A model generated the notes under the pieces. It saw only the letters and a program-made list of their open reading frames with translations. It ran no database searches and was not told the DNA's origin. From an uncultured Aquincola sp. (GTDB lineage Bacteria; Pseudomonadota; Gammaproteobacteria; Burkholderiales; Burkholderiaceae), in NCBI GenBank assembly GCA_937883885.1, contig CAKZXL010000583.1, positions 1-10,156 of the forward strand: DNA of 10,156 nt. The letters run 5' to 3'. This document shows, one piece after another, positions 1 through 6,931 of this stretch; the stretch's first letter is position 1; each line of letters starts with the position of its first letter. A program made the translations under genes and the position numbers.

Positions 1-64
1 CGTTGTCCAGCTGCATCTGCTGGGCTTCCATGCCGGTCTTGGCGATCCACAGGGATCGGATCAT
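1..64 (-). CDS. flgG: FlgG, flagellar distal rod protein, N-terminal fragment
   Basis: The minus strand reads from an ATG at 64-62 to the window edge, giving 21 residues that begin MIRSLWIAKTG and end MQLDN. This is the characteristic start of FlgG, the distal rod protein exported through the flagellar type III system to build the rod between MS ring and hook. FlgF and the other rod proteins start differently. A Shine-Dalgarno-like GGGAG lies six bases before the ATG. The rest of the gene is outside the window. The gene is divergent from the DUF2164 gene, and no flgF precedes it, although flgF-flgG is the usual order. Identity is based on a short stretch, but the stretch is highly diagnostic. 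Confidence 0.85.
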   Translation of the reverse strand, partial: MIRSLWIAKTGMEAQQMQLDN

Positions 65-107
65 GCGGGGCTCCCGAAGTCTCGGCGCCATCTTCCGACG
101 GACTTGA

Positions 108-178
108 GGGGGGAGACGGGGGGAAAAGAGGGGGGCAAAGGGGGTTGTTTCGGGCTGGGGCCAAGGCGGGCGGGTGGG
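108..178 (+). other. Tandem G-quadruplex-forming tract in the flgG/DUF2164 divergent spacer
   Basis: The plus strand has four long G runs at 108-113 (6 G), 118-123 (6 G), 130-135 (6 G) and 140-144 (5 G). Loops are AGAC, AAAAGA and CAAA, which fits a canonical four-tract G-quadruplex. A second set follows at 152-154, 157-160, 168-170, 172-174 and 176-178, with loops of one to seven bases. The first part is also nearly pure purine on one strand. The tract starts 44 bp upstream of the flgG ATG, where the G-rich strand would be the flgG template. It ends 50 bp upstream of the DUF2164 ATG, where it would be in the non-template strand. The sequence pattern is seen directly; folding and function are inference. 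Confidence 0.7.
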
Positions 179-180
179 CC

Positions 181-192
181 GGCGGCGCCGCC
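181..192. repeat. 12-bp perfect palindrome in the flgG/DUF2164 spacer
   Basis: GGCGGCGCCGCC is its own reverse complement. It sits directly after the G-tract region and 35 bp before the DUF2164 start codon. In such GC-rich DNA a short GC-only palindrome can arise by chance, so no function is claimed. I see no convincing sigma-70, sigma-54 or sigma-28 promoter in the 163-bp spacer. Confidence 0.4.
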
Positions 193-227
193 TACCATGG
201 CGGCCATACAGCAAAAAGGGCTGCACC

Positions 228-503
228 ATGGCGATCGAGCTGAGCAAGGAAGCACGGCAGCAAGCAATCGCCTCCATCGAGCGCTACTTCCGCGAGAACA
301 TGGACGAGCCCATCGGCAACGTCGCTGCCGGCGGGCTGCTGGGTTTCTTCCTGGAAGAGATCGGCCCCGCGATCTACAACCAGGCGGTGATGGACGTGCA
401 GGAGCGCATGCAGATGCGCGTGGCCGAGCTGGACATCGAGGTGCACGAGGACGAATTCGGGTATTGGCGGAAGTACGACGGGGCTGCGAAGAAGCGGCGG
501 TGA
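228..503 (+). CDS. DUF2164 family protein
   Basis: This is a 91-residue protein of unknown function. Its start MAIELSKEARQQAIASIERY, the glycine-containing segment around residues 30-46 and the FGYW motif at 77-80 match what I recall of the DUF2164 family of small proteobacterial proteins. It has no signal peptide or membrane helix, so it is probably cytosolic. It is rich in charged helix-forming residues and ends in a basic tail (KKRR). The ATG at 228 is chosen over an in-frame ATG 54 bases upstream: an AAAAAGGG Shine-Dalgarno lies seven bases before it, and the upstream extension is Arg-rich and low in complexity. It is the first gene of the plus-strand run and is divergent from flgG. Its TGA overlaps an in-frame GTG of the next gene. 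Confidence 0.85.
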   Translation: MAIELSKEARQQAIASIERYFRENMDEPIGNVAAGGLLGFFLEEIGPAIYNQAVMDVQERMQMRVAELDIEVHEDEFGYWRKYDGAAKKRR

Positions 504-532
504 GGGCAGCGCCGCCGGGCACGTTCCTTACC

Positions 533-1429
533 ATGCAAGGCATGAGCCGTACTCCTGCATCAGCAGCGCCCGCAGCGTCCGACTGGGTGCGGCGGGCCGA
601 GCTGTCGGAAGGCATGGAACGCATCGAGGCGCGCTTCCAAGGGCAGGCCTATGCCCTGCACCGCCATGACCGCTATGCCATCGGCAGCACGCTGGCGGGT
701 GTGCAGCGCTTCAACTACCGGCGCAGCCAACGCGACAGTCTGCCCGGCCACAGCCTGGTGCTGCACCCGGATGAGCCGCATGACGGCCAGGCCGGCACCG
801 ACGAAGGTTTCCACTACCGCATGGTCTACATCGAGCCGGCGCTGATCCAGGCGGCGCTGGGCGGCCGGCCGCTGCCTTTCGTCGAGGGCGGCGTCAGCAC
901 CGATGCGCGGCTGTCCGCTGCAGTGATCGCGCTGCTGGCGGCACCGGACCTGGCCCGCGAGCCGCTGGCGCAGGGCGACGCCATTGCCGGGCTGGCGCAG
1001 GCACTGGCCGCGGTGTCGGGCGCCGCCGCGGCCCCGCCGCGGGCCGACTTCCTGGCCGCGCGCCGTGCCCGCGAGTACCTGGATGCGCACCGGGCCGACG
1101 TGGTGGCGCTGGCTGCGCTGGAAGCCGCCACGGGGCGCGACCGCTGGAGCCTTTCACACGACTTCCGGACCTTCTACGGCACCAGCCCCTACCGTTACCA
1201 GACGATGCGGCGGCTGGACCAGGTGCGTCGACTGCTGCTGGCAGGCAGCCCGCTGGGCGATGCAGCGGCCGCGGCCGGCTTTGCCGACCAAAGCCACATG
1301 ACGCGGCACTTCGGCAAGGCCTTCGGGCTCACGCCCGGGCGGTGGCTGCGCATCACCACCGGCTTGCCCGTGGTACGCGAGGTGGACACGGCCACGAACG
1401 TTCAAGACTTCGCGTCAGGCGCTGCGTAG
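533..1429 (+). CDS. AraC-family transcriptional regulator
   Basis: The 298-residue product has the two-part AraC layout. An N-terminal sugar-binding-type cupin domain lies at about residues 30-105 (ALHRHDRYAIG, then LPGHSLVLHPDEPHDG). A C-terminal pair of helix-turn-helices lies at about 175-273. The second half of the DNA-binding domain shows the family signature AAAAGFADQSHMTRHFGKAF followed by GLTPGRW. It is expected to be a cytosolic, ligand-responsive DNA-binding protein; the ligand is unknown. The start is uncertain. ATG 533 and ATG 542 both lack a good ribosome site, and GTG 500 would overlap the DUF2164 stop and add 11 residues. The long N-terminal extension of the open frame back to 104 overlaps DUF2164 and is not credible. 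The gene is followed 31 bp later by a cupin gene, which it may control, but nothing here proves this. Confidence 0.85.
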   Translation: MQGMSRTPASAAPAASDWVRRAELSEGMERIEARFQGQAYALHRHDRYAIGSTLAGVQRFNYRRSQRDSLPGHSLVLHPDEPHDGQAGTDEGFHYRMVYIEPALIQAALGGRPLPFVEGGVSTDARLSAAVIALLAAPDLAREPLAQGDAIAGLAQALAAVSGAAAAPPRADFLAARRAREYLDAHRADVVALAALEAATGRDRWSLSHDFRTFYGTSPYRYQTMRRLDQVRRLLLAGSPLGDAAAAAGFADQSHMTRHFGKAFGLTPGRWLRITTGLPVVREVDTATNVQDFASGAA

Positions 1430-1460
1430 CCTCGGGGCTTTCGTTGAATGGAGCCCGCCC

Positions 1461-1886
<426 letters not shown>

Positions 1887-1894
1887 CACTCCTG

Positions 1895-1914
1895 CTGCGC
1901 TATCGTTTGCGCAG
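1895..1914 (+). repeat. Short inverted repeat between the cupin and zinc-ribbon-like genes
   Basis: CTGCGC and GCGCAG form a perfect 6-bp stem around the 8-base loop TATCGTTT in the 48-bp gap after the cupin stop. No T-tract follows, so it is not a standard intrinsic terminator. It could weakly attenuate or stabilise the transcript, or it could be chance. Confidence 0.35.
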
Positions 1915-1934
1915 ATCCATCACCAGGAGCCCCC

Positions 1935-2255
1935 ATGGGCCAAGCCCGCCTGCGCGGCACCCACGAACAACGCAAGGCCGCTGCCGTCGACCGGCAGCTG
2001 GCGCTGCGGCCGAAGTACATCACCTGCAACAACTGCCAGGCGCAGCTGACCGAGATGAGCCCGATGGACATCGCCGGGCTCGACGGCATCGATGCGGCGT
2101 TCACCGCGCACTGTCCGGCCTGCGGCCACGACACCTATGCGCTCAAGGGCCACCCCGAGGCGGTGGCGCGGCTGCACATCGCCATCGAGGACAACGTGGG
2201 CAGCGCCAGCAAGGCCGGCGTGGCACCGCCGGCCAACCGGGCCGATCCGGCCTGA
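1935..2255 (+). CDS. Small four-cysteine protein, probable zinc ribbon, function unknown
   Basis: The 106-residue product has two CxxC pairs, C31-x2-C34 (CNNC) and C60-x2-C63 (CPAC), 25 residues apart. This fits a single zinc-ribbon or rubredoxin-like knuckle pair. The basic N-terminus (RLRGTHEQRKAA) is predicted helical, and the tail after about residue 90 is Ala/Pro-rich and probably disordered. No catalytic motif, signal peptide or membrane segment is visible. AGGAG five bases before the ATG supports the start. It lies 48 bp after the cupin gene and 25 bp before the VOC gene on the same strand. I do not recognise a characterised family. A nucleic-acid- or protein-binding role is only a guess from the fold type. 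Confidence 0.75.
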   Translation: MGQARLRGTHEQRKAAAVDRQLALRPKYITCNNCQAQLTEMSPMDIAGLDGIDAAFTAHCPACGHDTYALKGHPEAVARLHIAIEDNVGSASKAGVAPPANRADPA

Positions 2256-2280
2256 CCAACCCGGCTCCAGCCCGCACGCC

Positions 2281-2706
2281 ATGAGCGAACCCACCCCGCT
2301 GCCGCTGCTGCGCATCCTCCACGCGGCCATCATCTGCGCCGACTACGCCCGTTCGAAGCACTTCTACACCCAGGTGCTGGGCCTGGCCGTGGTGGCCGAG
2401 CATTACCGCGAGGCGCGCCGCTCCTGGAAGCTGGACCTGGCGCTGCCCGACGGCTCGCAGGTGGAGCTGTTCTCCTTTCCCGGCGCGCCGCCCCGCCCCT
2501 CGTACCCCGAGGCACAGGGCCTGCGGCACCTGGCCTTCGAGGTGGACGACGTCGTCCGCTGCAAGTCGCAGCTCGAAGCCCACGGTGTGGCCGTGGAAGA
2601 CGTGCGCGTGGACGAGTACACCGGCCGCCGCTTCGTCTTCTTCGCCGATCCCGATGGATTGCCGCTGGAGCTGTACGAGGCCTGCCCCGCCGTACCGGCC
2701 GCCTGA
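2281..2706 (+). CDS. gloA2: YaeR/GloA2-type VOC (glyoxalase I-like) metalloprotein
   Basis: The 141-residue protein belongs to the vicinal oxygen chelate superfamily and closely resembles Escherichia coli YaeR. Shared blocks include EHYREARRSWKLDLAL, VELFSFPGAPPRPSYPEA, GLRHLAFEVDD, and YTGRRFVFFADPDGLPLELYE. The expected metal ligands are all present: H14, E62, H83 and E130. Glyoxalase I-like lyases use this site to bind Ni2+, Zn2+ or similar ions, but the physiological substrate of the YaeR branch is not established. It is cytosolic and probably dimeric. ATG 2281 is chosen because homology begins just after it. An in-frame start 189 bases upstream would overlap most of the preceding gene. 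No clear Shine-Dalgarno is visible, so translation may be coupled to the upstream gene, 25 bp away. Confidence 0.9.
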   Translation: MSEPTPLPLLRILHAAIICADYARSKHFYTQVLGLAVVAEHYREARRSWKLDLALPDGSQVELFSFPGAPPRPSYPEAQGLRHLAFEVDDVVRCKSQLEAHGVAVEDVRVDEYTGRRFVFFADPDGLPLELYEACPAVPAA

Positions 2707-2721
2707 GAACCGAGGCCCGCC

Positions 2722-3111
2722 ATGCCCGTGCACATCGTCCGCCTCGGCACGCCGCGCCTGCCCGGCGAGGGCACGCGCATCGGCACCGTGCGCCGCCCGC
2801 CGCGGGGCGTGCTGAAAGCCGAATTCGCCAGCGGCAACTGGTACGACGTCTGGTTCCCGACGCTGGCGCCCAGCGCCGAGGCGGTCAAGCGCGCGCTGGC
2901 GGCCACCACCGATGCCGAATGGGCGGCCTTCACCCGCGCCTACCGCGCCGAGATGGCCCAGCCGGAAGCCCGGCACGCGCTGTCGCTGCTGGCCACCATG
3001 TCGCACGGCGCGAACTTCTCGGTCGGCTGCTACTGCGAGAACGAAGCCCGCTGCCACCGATCGCTGCTGCGGCTACTGCTGCAGGAAGCGGGCGCACAGC
3101 TGGCCGATTGA
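2722..3111 (+). CDS. DUF488 family protein
   Basis: The 129-residue product matches the DUF488 (YeaO-like) family: N-terminal HIVRLGTPRLPGEGTRIGTV, central YDVWFPTLAPS, and C-terminal FSVGCYCENEARCHRSLL. The Cys-x-Cys at 103/105 and the C111-H112-R113 triad are the most conserved part. The family's biochemical role is unknown; a redox or nucleotide-related function has been discussed only by analogy. It has no signal peptide or membrane helix. GAGG lies six bases before the ATG. It starts 15 bp after the VOC gene and ends 13 bp before the DUF4124 gene, so co-transcription is likely. Confidence 0.85.
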   Translation: MPVHIVRLGTPRLPGEGTRIGTVRRPPRGVLKAEFASGNWYDVWFPTLAPSAEAVKRALAATTDAEWAAFTRAYRAEMAQPEARHALSLLATMSHGANFSVGCYCENEARCHRSLLRLLLQEAGAQLAD

Positions 3112-3112
3112 C

Positions 3113-3119
3113 GGGAGGT
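3113..3119 (+). promoter_or_regulatory. Shine-Dalgarno that decides the DUF4124 gene start
   Basis: GGGAGGT, a near-perfect anti-16S complement, lies two bases before a GTG at 3122 and five bases before the ATG at 3125. The spacing favours the ATG. Confidence 0.7.
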
Positions 3120-3124
3120 AGGTG

Positions 3125-3610
3125 ATGCCAAGGATCCACCTTTGCGCCGCAATCTTGTTCGGCCTTCTGTCGGCCACGCCGATGGCGGGCTGGGGCCAGA
3201 AGCTGCCGCCGGCCTCGCGAACCGTCTACAAGTGTGAGCAGCAAGGCCGCGTCGTGTACTCCGACACCCCTTGCCTGGGCGCACAGAAGCTGGACATCGA
3301 GCCCACGCGGGGCCTCGACGCGAGCAGCGGCCGGGCCAGGACCGGTGCTGACGTGCAGCGCGAGAAACAACGCGAGCTGGTGGCCGAAGCGGTACGGCCG
3401 TTGTCCGGCATGAACTCGCGCGAGTTCGACCGCGCCGCGCGCCGCACGCAGCTTCCGGCCGCTTCACAACGGGCCTGCGGTGCACTCGACGAGTCGATCC
3501 CCAGACTGGAAAGGCGCGAGCAGCAGGCGGCCGAGGGGCCGTCACGTCAGGCGGTGCAGCGGGAACTGCTGACTGCACGCGCCGCCTTCCGCCACCACCG
3601 GTGCGACTAA
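3125..3610 (+). CDS. Secreted DUF4124-domain protein
   Basis: The 161-residue product begins with a Sec-type signal peptide: basic residue R3, a hydrophobic core at about 6-18, and likely cleavage near residues 21-25. The mature protein is therefore expected in the periplasm. A short DUF4124-like motif follows (VYKCEQQGRVVYSDTPC, residues 34-50), with C37 and C50 positioned for a disulfide. The rest is charged and helical, and a second cysteine pair (C118, C160) could form another. No catalytic residues are recognised; DUF4124 proteins remain uncharacterised. It is the last gene of the plus-strand run and converges on fliE with a 70-bp gap. A role with the flagellum is not indicated. Confidence 0.8.
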   Translation: MPRIHLCAAILFGLLSATPMAGWGQKLPPASRTVYKCEQQGRVVYSDTPCLGAQKLDIEPTRGLDASSGRARTGADVQREKQRELVAEAVRPLSGMNSREFDRAARRTQLPAASQRACGALDESIPRLERREQQAAEGPSRQAVQRELLTARAAFRHHRCD

Positions 3611-3619
3611 GGGCGCGGT

Positions 3620-3644
3620 GGGCCGACCCTGTGCAGACCGGCCC
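3620..3644. terminator. Weak hairpin between the convergent DUF4124 and fliE genes
   Basis: GGGCCG (3620-3625) and CGGCCC (3639-3644) form a 6-bp GC stem with a 13-base loop. It lies in the 70-bp gap where two convergent genes end, where a bidirectional terminator would be expected. There is no T-tract on either side, so an intrinsic terminator is doubtful. Rho-dependent ends are an alternative. Confidence 0.3.
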
Positions 3645-3680
3645 GATGTCAGCGCCGTTGCACTGCCGGATGGGCCCGCG

Positions 3681-4007
3681 TCACACCGACATGTTCATGA
3701 TCTCGGAGTAAGCCTGCACCAGCCGGCCGCGCACCGTCAGCGCGGCCTGGAAGCCGATCTGCGACTTCTGCATGGCCACCATGGTCTGCTCCAGGCTCAC
3801 CGTGGGGTTGTCCAGCTGCACTTCGCGCTGCAGGCGCTGCGCTTCCTGCTGCTGGGCGCTCACGGCCTTGAGGGCGCGGGTCATCTCGGTCTGGAAGCTG
3901 CCGCCGTTGTCGGCCACCTTGGGCGCACGCAACGGCTGGCCGTCGGTGCGCAGGCCGGCGCGGGCGGTGGCCTGTGCAAAGTCGAAGGGCTTGAGCTTGA
4001 GTTCCAT
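3681..4007 (-). CDS. fliE: FliE, MS ring-rod adaptor of the flagellar basal body
   Basis: The 108-residue product matches FliE in length (about 100-110) and in its C-terminal signature: SLEQTMVAMQKSQIGFQAAL, then VRGRLVQAYSEIMNMSV. FliE is exported first through the flagellar type III system and joins the FliF MS ring to the rod. The N-terminal third is variable and probably disordered before assembly. ATG 4007 is chosen because MELKLKPFDF is a typical start. The open frame continues 53 codons upstream without family resemblance. Only a weak GAGA ribosome site precedes the ATG. It is divergent from fliF across 176 bp, as in many proteobacteria. Confidence 0.95.
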   Translation of the reverse strand: MELKLKPFDFAQATARAGLRTDGQPLRAPKVADNGGSFQTEMTRALKAVSAQQQEAQRLQREVQLDNPTVSLEQTMVAMQKSQIGFQAALTVRGRLVQAYSEIMNMSV

Positions 4008-4127
4008 GGGCGGTGTCTCGGGCGGCGTTCCTGGCGGGCCTGGGGGGACCTTGCCATGGCAGCGAATGTAGGTTCGCCGGCCGCGCCACGATGGTGCGAA
4101 CTGACGCCGGTTTGCTGGACTGTTCCT

Positions 4128-4157
4128 CCTATAGCCGGGCGGGGTGGCGCCGAACAA
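4128..4157 (-). promoter_or_regulatory. Low-confidence sigma-70-like promoter for fliE
   Basis: On the minus strand, TTGTTC (4157-4152) and TATAGG (4133-4128) are 18 bp apart and would start transcription roughly 115 bases before the fliE ATG. Matches to consensus are only 3/6 and 4/6. The -35 element lies mostly in the loop of the adjacent palindrome. I saw no convincing sigma-54 or sigma-28 promoter for fliE or fliF in this spacer. Confidence 0.2.
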
Positions 4158-4166
4158 TGGCGCCAC
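4144..4166. repeat. Perfect 8+8 bp inverted repeat in the fliE-fliF spacer
   Basis: GTGGCGCC (4144-4151) and its exact reverse complement GGCGCCAC (4159-4166) flank the 7-base loop GAACAAT. It sits 18 bp upstream of the preferred fliF start and covers the alternative fliF ATG at 4157. It could be an operator for a dimeric regulator or an mRNA hairpin in the fliF leader. The repeat is seen directly; the role is inferred. Confidence 0.6.
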
Positions 4167-4183
4167 GCTCGAACCGCCCTTGC

Positions 4184-5899
4184 ATGGACACCGCCCTCGC
4201 CCCTCTGCCCGACCAGGCCCTGACCCCCGCCACCCCCGATGGCGGCCCCGTGCCCGTGGCTGTGCCCACCACCACGCTGGGCCGGCTGGCGGCCATGCCC
4301 ACCAAGTCGAAGGTGATGCTGGGCGCCGCCGCGGCGGGCCTGGTGGCCGTGCTGGTGGCCCTGCTGCTGTGGAACAAGCCCGACGACTACAAGGTGCTGT
4401 TCGCCAACCTGAGCGAAAAGGACGGCGGCGCCGTGGTGGCGCAGCTGGCGCAGATGAACGTGCCCTACCGCTACACCGAAGGCGGCAACGCCATCCTGGT
4501 GCCGGCCGACAAGGTGCACGACATCCGCCTGAAGCTGGCCACCGCCGGCCTGCCCAAGGGCTCGGTGGTGGGCTTCGAGCTGATGGACAACGCCCGCTTC
4601 GGGCAGACGCAGTTCCAGGAACGCCTGACCTTCCAGCGGGGCCTGGAAGGTGAACTCACGCGCTCCATCCTGGCGCTGGGCTCGGTGGAAAACGCCCGCG
4701 TGCACCTGGCGCTGCCCAACCAGAACGGCTTTTTCCGCGAGCAGCAAAAACCTTCGGCTTCCATCCTGCTGACGCTGCACCCCGGCCGCACGCTCGACCG
4801 TTCGCAGATCGCGGGCATCGTGCACCTGGTGTCGTCGTCGGTGCCCGAGCTGAGCCCCAAGGCCGTGAGCGTGCTGGACCAGACCGGCGCGCTGCTGTCC
4901 GACGCGCCTGACGGCAGCGGCCAGAGCCTGGACGAGCAGCAGCTCAAGCGCATCCAGCAGATCGAGGCGATCTACCTGAAGCGCGTGACCGACATCCTGG
5001 AGCCGGTGGTGGGCCGCGACAACCTGCGCGCCAACGTCACGGCCGAGTTGGACTTCTCGCAAAGCGAATCCACCTCCGAGCAGTTCCGCCCCAACCAGGG
5101 CGCCGATGCGCCGGCCGCCGTGCGCAGCCAGCAAAGCCTGGAATCGAACGCCGGCACGCCGGCCATGCCCAGCGGCGTGCCGGGCGCGGCCACCAACCAG
5201 CCGCCGGTGCCGGCCACGGCCCCGATCAACGGTGCCTCGCAGCCGATGCAGGGGGCGCAGGCGGGCGCCAGCGCCGGCAGCCAGCTGCGGCGCGAGAACG
5301 TCACCAACTACGAGGTGGACAAGACCGTGCGCGTGACCCGCGGCGCCACCGGCACCATCAAGCGGCTGACGGCGGCGGTGGTGGTCAACCACCGCAGCGG
5401 CACCGACCCCAAGGGCAAGCCCACCTCGGTGCCGCTGTCGCAGGAAGAACTCGACAAGCTCACGCAGCTGGTGCAAGAGAGCATCGGCTTCAACAAGGAG
5501 CGGGGCGACTCGGTCAAGCTGATCAACGCGCCCTTCCGCGTGGAGCCGCCCAAGGAAGAAGAAGACCTGCCGCTGTGGAAGCAGCAGGAAGTGCGCGACC
5601 TGATGAAGACCGCTTCGGTGCCGCTGTCGCTGGCCCTGGTGGCGCTGATCATCGTCTTCGGCCTGGTGCGCCCGGCGCTCAAGGCGGCCCGCCCGCCCGA
5701 GCCCGAGCCGGAAGAAGCGACCGCGCAGCTCGACGCCGTGGCCGACGACCCGCTGGCCCTGCCGGGCAGCGAGGAGCTGGTGGCCCTGGAAGCGCCCAAG
5801 TCGATCGAGAAGCTGGAACAGGCCCGCCAGCTGGCGCGCGAGAACCCGCTGGTGGTGGCCAACATCGTGCGCAGCTGGATGAGCGGCGAAGCCGCCTGA
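4184..5899 (+). CDS. fliF: FliF, flagellar MS-ring protein
   Basis: The 571-residue product is the inner-membrane MS-ring subunit, close to the family's usual 550-570. Transmembrane helices lie at about 43-63 and 479-496. Between them, the periplasmic part holds the secretin/YscJ-like ring-building domains (about 65-180 and 230-455). A Pro/Ala/Gly/Gln-rich insertion at about 303-368 corresponds to the collar loop. The cytosolic C-terminus ends ENPLVVANIVRSWMSGEAA, the segment known to bind the FliG N-terminal domain. The start is uncertain: ATG 4184 (MDTALAPLPDQ) has no clear Shine-Dalgarno, and ATG 4157 would add nine residues but lies in an inverted repeat. It is the first gene of the fliFGHIJK run. 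Confidence 0.96.
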   Translation: MDTALAPLPDQALTPATPDGGPVPVAVPTTTLGRLAAMPTKSKVMLGAAAAGLVAVLVALLLWNKPDDYKVLFANLSEKDGGAVVAQLAQMNVPYRYTEGGNAILVPADKVHDIRLKLATAGLPKGSVVGFELMDNARFGQTQFQERLTFQRGLEGELTRSILALGSVENARVHLALPNQNGFFREQQKPSASILLTLHPGRTLDRSQIAGIVHLVSSSVPELSPKAVSVLDQTGALLSDAPDGSGQSLDEQQLKRIQQIEAIYLKRVTDILEPVVGRDNLRANVTAELDFSQSESTSEQFRPNQGADAPAAVRSQQSLESNAGTPAMPSGVPGAATNQPPVPATAPINGASQPMQGAQAGASAGSQLRRENVTNYEVDKTVRVTRGATGTIKRLTAAVVVNHRSGTDPKGKPTSVPLSQEELDKLTQLVQESIGFNKERGDSVKLINAPFRVEPPKEEEDLPLWKQQEVRDLMKTASVPLSLALVALIIVFGLVRPALKAARPPEPEPEEATAQLDAVADDPLALPGSEELVALEAPKSIEKLEQARQLARENPLVVANIVRSWMSGEAA

Positions 5900-5926
5900 C
5901 CGGTGGCAACAAAGGACTAGCCAGAC

Positions 5927-6931
5927 ATGGCCAAGGAAGAAGACACCGGCGCCGAAGATGCGGCCATCCTCCTGATGTCGTTGGGCGAGGAGGAAGCGGC
6001 CGAGGTGTTCAAGCACCTGGCGCCCAAGGAAGTGCAGAAGCTGGGCGAGACCATCGCCAAGATGAAGACGGTGCCGCGCAACCGGCTGGAGGCCGTGCTC
6101 ACCCGCTTCACCGACAACGCCAGCAACGAACAGATGCTGGTGCCCGACAACGACGAGTACGTGAAGGCGGTGCTGCGCAAGGCGCTGGGCGAAGACCGCG
6201 CCAATCTGCTGATCGACCGCATCCTGCAGGGCGGCGACACCAGCGGCATCGAGAGCCTGAAGTGGATGGACGCGCTGAGCGTGGCCGAACTGCTGCGCAA
6301 CGAGCACCCGCAGATCGTGGCCGCCATCCTGGTGCACCTGGACTTCGACCAGGCCAGCTCGGTGCTCAAGTGCTTCACCGAACGCCAGCGCAACGAGGTG
6401 ATGATCCGCATCGCCACGCTGGACGGCATCCAGCCTTCGGCGATGAAGGACCTGAACGACGTGATGGGCAAGGTGCTGGCCGGCGGCGAACGCACACGCA
6501 AGGCCAACCTGGGCGGCATCAAGGCCGCGGCCGAGATCATCAACATGATGGGCTCGGCGGTGGAGACCTCGGCGCTGGACTACATCCGCGAAGCGGACAA
6601 CGACCTGGCGCAGAAGATCATGGACAACATGTTCACCTTCGACGACCTGGCCAAGGTGGACGACAAGGGCATACAGACCGTGCTCAAGGAAGTGCAGAGC
6701 GAATCGCTGGTCATCGCGCTCAAGGGCGCCTCGGCCGAGCTGCGGGACAAGATCTTCCGCAACATGTCCAGCCGCGCCGCCGAGACGCTGCGCGAAGACC
6801 TGGAAGGCCGCGGCCCGGTTCGCCTGTCGGAAGTGGAGGCCGAGCAGAAGGAGATGTTGAAGGTCGTCCGCCGCCTGGCCGACGAAGGCCAGATCGTGCT
6901 GGGAGGCGCAGGCGATGACGACTTCGTCTAA
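5927..6931 (+). CDS. fliG: FliG, flagellar motor switch protein
   Basis: The 334-residue rotor protein couples FliF to FliM and to the stator. The N-terminal domain (1-105) binds FliF. The middle domain contains the EHPQ motif at 126-129, which binds FliM. A Gly-Gly linker is at 196-197. In the C-terminal torque domain, the charged residues that act on MotA are conserved as K266, R283, E290, D291 and R299, matching Salmonella/E. coli K264, R281, D288, D289 and R297. AAAGGA lies ten bases before the ATG, and the gene starts 27 bp after the fliF stop. The last 17 bases overlap the start of fliH, so translation is probably coupled. Confidence 0.97.
   Translation: MAKEEDTGAEDAAILLMSLGEEEAAEVFKHLAPKEVQKLGETIAKMKTVPRNRLEAVLTRFTDNASNEQMLVPDNDEYVKAVLRKALGEDRANLLIDRILQGGDTSGIESLKWMDALSVAELLRNEHPQIVAAILVHLDFDQASSVLKCFTERQRNEVMIRIATLDGIQPSAMKDLNDVMGKVLAGGERTRKANLGGIKAAAEIINMMGSAVETSALDYIREADNDLAQKIMDNMFTFDDLAKVDDKGIQTVLKEVQSESLVIALKGASAELRDKIFRNMSSRAAETLREDLEGRGPVRLSEVEAEQKEMLKVVRRLADEGQIVLGGAGDDDFV

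Noticed and set aside
2..15. A 14-base sequence shared by flgG (2-15) and fliE (3807-3820).
   Set aside because: In both genes it mainly encodes Gln-Leu-Asp-Asn in the same strand and codons. Shared codon preference explains it, with no sign of a repeat element.
79..107. Sigma-28-like pair on the minus strand before flgG: TCAAGTCC, then GCCGAGAC.
   Set aside because: The 13-base spacer is too long for the 8+11+8 consensus, matches are partial, and the -10 would put the transcript start inside the flgG ribosome site.
4072..4101. Inverted repeat GTTCGC ... GCGAAC in the fliE-fliF spacer.
   Set aside because: Arms are only 6 bases with an 18-base loop and do not extend, so chance is a sufficient explanation.
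4091..4135. Possible sigma-54 or sigma-70 promoter for fliF around TGGTGC, TTGCTG and TATAGC.
   Set aside because: Spacing is wrong for both: GG to GC is far beyond 10 bases for sigma-54, and only 12 bases separate TTGCTG from TATAGC.
4013..4183. N-terminal extension of the fliF frame up to 4013.
   Set aside because: The added residues overlap the fliE leader, have no resemblance to FliF, and precede a normal FliF start. Only the ATG at 4157 remains a realistic alternative.
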